Assembly (NCBI GenBank): GCA_002308955.1
Contig: DBWJ01000021.1
Location: 34,472 to 51,832, forward strand
Direction: 5' to 3'
DNA length: 17,361 nucleotides
DNA from: Lachnoclostridium sp. UBA1241
GTDB taxonomy: Bacteria > Bacillota > Clostridia > Lachnospirales > Lachnospiraceae
This document shows positions 12,151 to 17,361 of the stretch, one piece after another. Each line of letters opens with the position of its first letter. The stretch's first letter is position 1. The translations under genes and the position numbers were made by a program. The notes under the pieces were generated by a model, which was not told the DNA's origin, ran no database searches, and was given only the letters and a program-made list of their open reading frames with translations.

Positions 12151-13689
12151 ATGAAACGAAACATCCTGACAATCGGATTGCTGCTTATGCTTCTTATGGC
12201 GCTTACCGGCTGTAAGAAGGACAGCGGAAAGAAGACCCCGAAACCGACGGAAGAGGTTACCGAAGAACCGACTCCGGAGCCGATGCACAGCGGCGTTAGT
12301 GAGGAATATGCCGGGGCAATTCGCTGTAAGGACGAGCAGGGGGCGCTTGTGTGGAGCTGCGGCGGAGCGATGTCTTTCTTCGCGTCGGAGGGCGGTGTCG
12401 GCAAGGGCGATTCATGGGAGATTAAGGGCGACCTTGAGTCCTACACCGTGACGAACGGCGACGGCGTGCAGCTGTTCCGAATCTATCGGGAGACGACCGG
12501 AGACGGAGCGGACGCGAAGGCCGTGTATTTATTCGAGAGCGGCAAAGTAAAGCAGGAGATTGCAAGCCTTTCCGCGGGCACGGCCGAGCAGGACGGTTTC
12601 CGGATTTATTTCCTTGATAACCGTATGGCATTTTTCCAGAATCAGCAGACGCTTCTGATTGTTTCCATGACGGCTAAGGAGATGACTGCTTCGGTTCCGA
12701 AGCAGGACGGTGTTGTGATATACCGCTACCCGGTGCGGAATTTCGTTGTAAACCCCGCAGAGGCGAATACCGAGCGGACAGTTAGCAATGATTCGTTCTT
12801 CAGCGACGCGTCGGATATGGAGTCTTTGGTGTACGGCTATGGGGCGAAGGAGCTTGACGGAATCTTTGACCGAATCCGGAAGGCCGCTTATCAGGAGTGG
12901 CCGGCTTCCTATGTGCAGATTACGAAACGAAGAGTTACCGAGGGCCACAGTTGGAGCGAGTACAAGGCCTCTTATCACGAGGATTCTGTAGTCGTGAACC
13001 GGAGCGACAGCAGCGCACCGCTCATGGTGACGGAGTACGCGTTTGAGACGCTTTCCGAGGGAACGCCGACGGTGGAGTACTACACGTTCCGGGACGGCTT
13101 TGACACGCTTGCCTACACATTCGAAGCGGACGAGCTGGACGAGTACCGGACACGCATTTTAGACAGCGAGATGGCGAGGGAGAAGGCAGCGGATGCCTTC
13201 GAAGACGGGCTGCTGCCCGTGGCATTTGCCGCAACGGATTACGGATATGAGGAACGCGGTGTACTGAGCGGAAGCAGCGTCCGTTACATCCGGTATTACT
13301 ACACCGGGAAGGTGACGGGAAGCATCCTGATGAAGTATGAGCAGGGCGAGTTTTTTGACCTTCGGGTCTACGCGCTCGGCGACGCGGAGGGCAACGTTTA
13401 TGCGGACGGTGTCCCGGGGGCGGAAGCGGAGGAATCCAGCCTGATTCTTTATGATTATGACGACTACGGCGTCTGTGTGGCGGAGCGTTCCGGCGCGCAG
13501 AGCATAGCGCTTGAATATGATTTCACCGACATTGCGTATGACGGGGAAAATGACACGGTGCGCCACGAGTGGCAGCAGTTGATGCCGTACCTCGAAGCGG
13601 CGCCGAAGAAGGTTGAGGAAACGAAACCGGACGCCGGCGAGGAAGGCGGTGACGACGGCGAGGATGACGAGGACGGTGACGCGTCATGA
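12151..13689 (+). CDS. Unidentified lipoprotein with acidic C-terminus
   Basis: This 512-residue protein has a lipoprotein signal peptide with lipobox LTGC, Cys21 being the lipidation site. A Lys/Pro/Glu/Thr-rich spacer (22-48) follows, then a long soluble region with alternating hydrophobic/charged stretches that look beta-rich (for example YRYPVRNFVV near 190 and VRYIRYYYTGKVTGSILMKY near 375). The last 25 residues are strongly acidic (EEGGDDGEDDEDGD). I do not recognise the family and see no catalytic motif. GAGGAAGG precedes the start. Its stop overlaps the start of the thermonuclease gene, so the two are co-translated and the protein may work with that nuclease at the outer face of the membrane; this is inference. 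Confidence 0.85.
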   Translation: MKRNILTIGLLLMLLMALTGCKKDSGKKTPKPTEEVTEEPTPEPMHSGVSEEYAGAIRCKDEQGALVWSCGGAMSFFASEGGVGKGDSWEIKGDLESYTVTNGDGVQLFRIYRETTGDGADAKAVYLFESGKVKQEIASLSAGTAEQDGFRIYFLDNRMAFFQNQQTLLIVSMTAKEMTASVPKQDGVVIYRYPVRNFVVNPAEANTERTVSNDSFFSDASDMESLVYGYGAKELDGIFDRIRKAAYQEWPASYVQITKRRVTEGHSWSEYKASYHEDSVVVNRSDSSAPLMVTEYAFETLSEGTPTVEYYTFRDGFDTLAYTFEADELDEYRTRILDSEMAREKAADAFEDGLLPVAFAATDYGYEERGVLSGSSVRYIRYYYTGKVTGSILMKYEQGEFFDLRVYALGDAEGNVYADGVPGAEAEESSLILYDYDDYGVCVAERSGAQSIALEYDFTDIAYDGENDTVRHEWQQLMPYLEAAPKKVEETKPDAGEEGGDDGEDDEDGDAS

Positions 13690-14234
13690 AAAAGAAGTTC
13701 CGTCGCATCCTGCTGATTGCAGCGGTTCTTCTTGCGCTTGCCGGAGTCTTTGTATGGTCAGTGCTTCGTTCCGGCGACGGATTCGGTCTGTTCCGAAGAA
13801 ACAAAACGAAGAACGGCCTCGTGCCGGTGAAGCTCGTGTCGGTGTATGACGGGGACACCATCCTTGTGAAGATGCCGGACGGCAGCGAGGAAACGGTGCG
13901 GCTTCTGATGATTGACGCTCCGGAGAGCAAGCACCCGGACGAAACGAAGAACACCGAGGCGGGCAGGAAGTCTGCGGAGTTTCTGAAAGGCCTTTTAAAG
14001 AAGAATCAGAAGCTGTACCTCGAATATGAGGACGAGACGAACAACCGGGACAGTTACGGGAGACTTTTAGCATTTGTATGGCTGAAAGATTCTACATCGG
14101 TAGAATCGTTGTATATAAAGGAAAATATGGTGAACGCGATAATTCTTTCAAACGGACACGCGGAGTTTCACCTGTACAATAACGGCAATCCGGTGAACGA
14201 GAATTACCGAAGAATTTTGGAGGAAATCCGATGA
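13686..14234 (+). CDS. Membrane-anchored thermonuclease-family (SNase) protein
   Basis: This 182-residue protein has an uncleaved signal/anchor helix (about 8-27) followed by a staphylococcal nuclease-type OB fold that would hydrolyse DNA or RNA with Ca2+ outside the membrane. The active site set of SNase is present: Asp57 in VYDGDTILV (Asp21), Arg72 and Asp77 in VRLLMIDAPE (Arg35 and Asp40), Glu80 (Glu43) and Arg126 in DSYGRLLAF (Arg87). The spacing from Arg72 to Glu80 equals that in SNase. APESKHPDE is the usual loop. It starts within the lipoprotein stop (ATGA) and ends within the next start (ATGA), giving three genes in strict coupling. Family and likely activity are confident; its biological role is open. 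Confidence 0.93.
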   Translation: MKKKFRRILLIAAVLLALAGVFVWSVLRSGDGFGLFRRNKTKNGLVPVKLVSVYDGDTILVKMPDGSEETVRLLMIDAPESKHPDETKNTEAGRKSAEFLKGLLKKNQKLYLEYEDETNNRDSYGRLLAFVWLKDSTSVESLYIKENMVNAIILSNGHAEFHLYNNGNPVNENYRRILEEIR

Positions 14235-15451
14235 CGGAACGATGGTATGAAACCGATTCCTATACAACCGATTTCGATGCGACAGTGCTTTCCGCGGAGC
14301 AGGCGGACGGCGTTACGAAGGTCGTCCTGAACGGTACCTTTTTCTTCCCCGAGGAAGGCGGACAGTCACAGGACCGCGGTACGCTCGGGGGCTTCCCGGT
14401 TACCGATGTGCAGATTAAAGACGGTGTAATCGTTCACATTGTGGCTTGCCCGACTCGGGTTGGAGAAACCGCAGCTGATTCGATGCAGGAGAAAACCACA
14501 GCCTGCGCGATTCACGCGGGAGAAACCATACACGGAACGGTGGACTGGGATTTTCGATTCAAAAACATGCAGATGCATTCGGCGGAACATATCTTTTCGG
14601 GTCTTGTGTTCCGGCTGTACGGCTTTGCTAACGTGGGCTTCCATCTGAGCGAGAACAGCGCCACGATGGATTACAACGGCGTGCTCACCGAGGAAGATGT
14701 TACGCGGCTCGAAATGCTAGCTAACAGGACGATTATCGAGAATCATCCGATTCGCGCCTGGTATCCGTCCGAGGAGGAACTGAAGACGCTTTCATACCGC
14801 AGTAAGAAGGCCCTCACAGGACCGATCCGTCTTGTGGAGGTGCAGGATGTGGACCTTTGTGCCTGCTGCGTTCCCCATGTGAGAAGCACCGGCGAAATCG
14901 GCTGCATGAAGATTCTTTCGAGAGAGAATTATAAGGGCGGCGTTCGGCTGCATTACATCGGCGGATTCCGTGCAATCGAGCATTACGGGGCAGCCCTTAA
15001 ACTAATCGGAGACGCCGGACAGCGTCTTTCCGTTAAGCCGGACGGCATCGTTTCAGCAATCGAAAAGCTGATTTTAGACAATAAGGAACTGAATTACCGT
15101 CTCGTTGAGGCGGAGCGTGCCACGGTGGATTCTAAGATTCGTGACACATATAGTGCGGCGCCTTCGGAGAACTTTCTTCTGTTCCTTCCGGGGGACGGAG
15201 CAATTCTGAGATATGCCGCCGACACGGCGGAGCAGTACTGCACCGGTACCTGCGCGCTTTTCGCAGGCGATGACGAAAGGGGCTATCGTTATCTGCTTGA
15301 GAATCCGAACGGAAGCGTAACGGAATTACAGGCTTTGCTTAAGACAGAACTTGCCGCCAGGGGAGGCGGCACGGAGCATTCCGTGAGCGGACGCGTAACC
15401 GCAACGGAGGAGGATATTAGCACACTTCTTAACCGGTTGGGGTTCCGGTAA
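14231..15451 (+). CDS. Alanyl-tRNA editing protein, AlaX type with DHHA1-like end
   Basis: This 406-residue protein resembles the trans-editing factors that remove serine or glycine wrongly attached to tRNA-Ala. The N-terminal beta barrel has FFFPEEGGQSQDRGTLGG (37-54), the typical threonyl/alanyl-tRNA synthetase second additional domain entry. The zinc ligands are visible: HSAEH (His116 and His120) and CACCVPHVRSTGEIG, with Cys212 and His216. A helical stretch (about 270-300) leads to a DHHA1-like domain ending in AARGGGTEHSVSGRV (375-389), so it is of the long AlaX form. It overlaps the thermonuclease stop by 4 bases. An editing factor downstream of a surface nuclease is functionally odd, and co-transcription may only reflect compact gene order. 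Confidence 0.92.
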   Translation: MTERWYETDSYTTDFDATVLSAEQADGVTKVVLNGTFFFPEEGGQSQDRGTLGGFPVTDVQIKDGVIVHIVACPTRVGETAADSMQEKTTACAIHAGETIHGTVDWDFRFKNMQMHSAEHIFSGLVFRLYGFANVGFHLSENSATMDYNGVLTEEDVTRLEMLANRTIIENHPIRAWYPSEEELKTLSYRSKKALTGPIRLVEVQDVDLCACCVPHVRSTGEIGCMKILSRENYKGGVRLHYIGGFRAIEHYGAALKLIGDAGQRLSVKPDGIVSAIEKLILDNKELNYRLVEAERATVDSKIRDTYSAAPSENFLLFLPGDGAILRYAADTAEQYCTGTCALFAGDDERGYRYLLENPNGSVTELQALLKTELAARGGGTEHSVSGRVTATEEDISTLLNRLGFR

Positions 15452-15456
15452 GAGGA

Positions 15457-15490
15457 GACCGCAAGGGTCGCCAAAAGGCCGCAAAGCGGC
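15457..15490 (+). repeat. Two short hairpins between the AlaX and enzyme I genes
   Basis: GACC-GCAAG-GGTC (15457-15469) and GCCGC-AAA-GCGGC (15478-15490) form two small stems sharing a CCGCAA core, in the 53-base gap before the enzyme I gene. There is no T tract, so they are not a normal terminator. They end about 4 bases before the AGAAGGGG ribosome site. Confidence 0.45.
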
Positions 15491-15504
15491 AGAGAAGGGG
15501 TATT

Positions 15505-17118
15505 ATGGAGGTTTACCAGGGACATAAGATTTCCGGGCAGATTGCCATCGGAACCATCTATCTGCGCCGTGAGGAGCAGGAACGGATAGTGCCGGAGACG
15601 GTTTCGGACGCTGAGGCGGAGGTTACCCGCTACGAAGAGGCCGTTAAGAAGGCGGCTTCGGATCTTCGTGCGCTTTCAAGCAAGGCGGAACAGAACGTCG
15701 GCGCATGGAATGCGCGGATTTTCGAAGTTCATGCCATGATGACCGAGGACGTGGACTACCGGGAAGAAGTTACCCGTACCATAAAGAGCAAAAATTTGTG
15801 CGCAGAGTATGCGGTGTTCCTGACGGGAGAACATTTTTCGAAGATGTTCTCCGATATGGAGGATGACTATTTCCGCGCCCGTGCGCAGGATGTGAAGGAT
15901 ATTACGGACCGGCTTATCCGGACGCTCCGCGGACAGACCCGCGCGGAGGACCCGGACGAGCCGCATATTTTAGTGGTCGGCGAGCTGACGCCGGACGATC
16001 TGATCCGGCAGGTGCGGAGCCGAATTCTGGGCATCGTCACCGAGCGCGGTACGGCGTATTCGCACGCGTCGATTCTTGCCCGCAGCATGGGCATTCCGAC
16101 GCTTTCCGGAATCTCTCCCGACCCCTCGTGGAACGGAAGAAAGGCAATCCTTGACGGCATCCGCGGCACGTTGATTATCAACCCGGACCCTTCGACCGTG
16201 AAGGAGTACCTTGGCATTCTTTCGGAACGTGCGGAGCGTGAAGCGAAACAGAAGAGCAGCCGCACGGAACCCGCCGTCACGAAGAACGGTAAGAGGATTC
16301 CGTTACTTGCGAACATCGGCGACCTTTCCGAACTGGAGACTGCGAAGCAGTACGGCGCGGAAGGAATCGGCCTGCTTCGGACAGAGTTCCTGTTCTTGAA
16401 CGCCGCGCAGGTTCCTTCGGAAGAGGAGCAGTACGCATTCTACAGAAAAGCCGTTGAAACAATGGGAGACCGCCCGGTTGTAATCCGTACGATCGATATC
16501 GGCGCGGACAAGCCGGCGCGCTGCATTCCGATGCCCGAGGAGGACAATCCCGCCCTCGGAAACCGTGCCATCCGGATTTCGCTTTCAAACCGTGAACTGT
16601 TCACTGCGCAGCTCCGTGCCATTTTCCGCGCGGGCATGCACGGAAACGTCTCGGTACTGTATCCGATGATCACCTCCGAGTGGGAGATGAAGGAAATCGC
16701 GGAAATTGAGGCCGATGTGAAGGATTCCCTCAAAAATGACGGTTACACCCTTGCTCCCGTGCGCCGCGGAATCATGATCGAAACACCCGCTGCGGCCGTA
16801 TTAAGCGACCGGCTTTCGGAGTATGCGGACTTCTTCAGTATCGGCACCAATGACCTTGCTCAGTATGTGCTGGCCGTGGATCGGAAGAATTATGCACTGG
16901 AGCGGTATTATAACCCGCGCCACGAGGCGATTATGCGCTTAATCGCCGCGACAATCGGCAACGCGCACAAAAAAGGCATCCCGGTGTCCGTCTGCGGCGA
17001 ACTGGCGGCCGATACGGACGTTACGGAGCAATTAATTGCCCTTGGAGTCGATGAATTGTCGGTTTCTCCGTCACTTTTGACAGAAGTGCGTCAGGCGATC
17101 CGCGAAAGTAACGTCTAA
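15505..17118 (+). CDS. ptsI: PTS enzyme I, phosphoenolpyruvate-protein phosphotransferase
   Basis: Enzyme I starts the sugar phosphotransferase relay by taking phosphate from phosphoenolpyruvate on a histidine and passing it to HPr. The 537-residue chain has the HPr-binding helical region (about 30-145), the phospho-histidine loop RGTAYSHASILARSMGIP with His187, the PEP-binding barrel with GLLRTEFLF (289-297), RTIDIGADKP (328-337), NPALGNRAIRISL, SIGTNDLAQY and VCGELA (Cys497). The last corresponds to the active-site cysteine of enzyme I. It is slightly shorter than the usual 570-575 residues, mainly in the N-terminal part and at the very C-terminus. The start has AGAAGGGG before it. No HPr gene or sugar-specific permease is in the window, so HPr must be encoded elsewhere. 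Confidence 0.93.
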   Translation: MEVYQGHKISGQIAIGTIYLRREEQERIVPETVSDAEAEVTRYEEAVKKAASDLRALSSKAEQNVGAWNARIFEVHAMMTEDVDYREEVTRTIKSKNLCAEYAVFLTGEHFSKMFSDMEDDYFRARAQDVKDITDRLIRTLRGQTRAEDPDEPHILVVGELTPDDLIRQVRSRILGIVTERGTAYSHASILARSMGIPTLSGISPDPSWNGRKAILDGIRGTLIINPDPSTVKEYLGILSERAEREAKQKSSRTEPAVTKNGKRIPLLANIGDLSELETAKQYGAEGIGLLRTEFLFLNAAQVPSEEEQYAFYRKAVETMGDRPVVIRTIDIGADKPARCIPMPEEDNPALGNRAIRISLSNRELFTAQLRAIFRAGMHGNVSVLYPMITSEWEMKEIAEIEADVKDSLKNDGYTLAPVRRGIMIETPAAAVLSDRLSEYADFFSIGTNDLAQYVLAVDRKNYALERYYNPRHEAIMRLIAATIGNAHKKGIPVSVCGELAADTDVTEQLIALGVDELSVSPSLLTEVRQAIRESNV

Positions 17119-17188
17119 GCCTTACGGCATATAGCTTTTCGGATATTCGAAAAATGTAAAAAAATGCACAATTTGTGAACAAAATGTG

Positions 17189-17217
17189 TTGACAACCGCC
17201 GGTAATCGTGGTAGTTT
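17189..17217 (+). promoter_or_regulatory. Probable promoter of the gene entering at the window end
   Basis: A perfect TTGACA (17189-17194) is followed by 17 bases and TAGTTT (17212-17217), a weak -10. Just upstream are an 11-base palindrome CACAATTTGTG (17167-17177) and an inverted repeat TTTTCG/CGAAAA (17136-17153). No strong terminator for the enzyme I gene is seen before it. Confidence 0.5.
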
Positions 17218-17223
17218 TAAGAT

Positions 17224-17353
17224 GCAGTCAGGTGGATAGACAGACCTACAAGTCGTGTATTTTCAGGGCTTGCCGGTTTGTTTTTTGTTTTTTGGGAGCA
17301 ATCTTAAGAACGGCGGTTGATGTGCAAAAGATTTTTTAAGGAGGTACTGGTTC
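17224..17353 (+). promoter_or_regulatory. Unassigned leader of about 130 nt
   Basis: The leader contains AGGTGGATAGACAGACCT (short AGGT/ACCT ends), CAGGGCTTGCCGG, a T-rich run (17278-17294) and a final AAGGAGG ribosome site about 8 bases before the ATG. The GC-rich part followed by Ts could be a weak attenuator. I cannot match it to a known leader class; ribosomal protein leaders have a similar size and layout. Confidence 0.3.
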
Positions 17354-17361
17354 ATGACTGG
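17354..17361 (+). CDS. Start of a further gene (3' partial)
   Basis: ATGACTGG begins after AAGGAGG (17340-17345) at normal spacing. Only Met-Thr and part of a third codon are visible, so no product can be named. Confidence 0.55.

Noticed and set aside
17192..17319. Inverted repeat CAACCGCC/GGCGGTTG as a leader stem.
   Set aside because: The first arm lies within the promoter spacer and would not be transcribed from the proposed start.

Overview
The window comes from a moderately GC-rich Gram-positive bacterium, most likely a gut-type member of Clostridia (Lachnospirales-like). The evidence is strong AGGAGG ribosome binding sites, an ECF vitamin transporter, a SPxTG-type sortase signal, a holin-like type I toxin and a Gram-positive LexA-type box. 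No insertion sequence, phage gene, CRISPR array, tRNA or rRNA was found. Nearly all genes are on the + strand; the only supported minus-strand gene is the small toxin.

Region 1 (1-2075): the 3' part of a type I ABC exporter half-transporter, followed after 5 bases by a P-loop kinase-like protein with a Lys/Ala/Pro tail. Region 2 (about 2110-8073) is the main item: a structured leader resembling a cobalamin riboswitch and ending in an intrinsic terminator, then EcfT, a single-chain EcfA-EcfA fusion, an S component, a sortase-anchored secreted protein, and a membrane-tethered protein. That last protein combines an alpha/alpha-toroid with a DUF4430-like beta domain, the same pair of folds that makes up animal transcobalamin and intrinsic factor. 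I read the operon as a surface capture and import system, most probably for cobalamin or a related corrinoid.

Region 3 (8074-8612) has no ordinary gene. It holds a compact type I toxin-antitoxin locus: a 33-residue hydrophobic toxin on the minus strand, a convergent antitoxin RNA on the plus strand, a bidirectional terminator between them, promoters for both RNAs, a LexA-like palindrome, and 5' sequence shared by the two RNAs. Region 4 (8613-10554): ArsC/Spx-family protein, small flavodoxin, a candidate 18-codon coupling ORF and D-lactate dehydrogenase. Region 5 (10555-12102): a sugar-phosphate isomerase-like TIM barrel with its own promoter and terminator, then a GNAT acetyltransferase.

Region 6 (12151-17118) is a tight operon: an unidentified lipoprotein, a membrane-anchored thermonuclease, an AlaX-type alanyl-tRNA editing protein and PTS enzyme I. 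The first three are joined by 4-base stop/start overlaps. The window ends with a promoter-like sequence, a leader of about 130 nt and the first codons of another gene.
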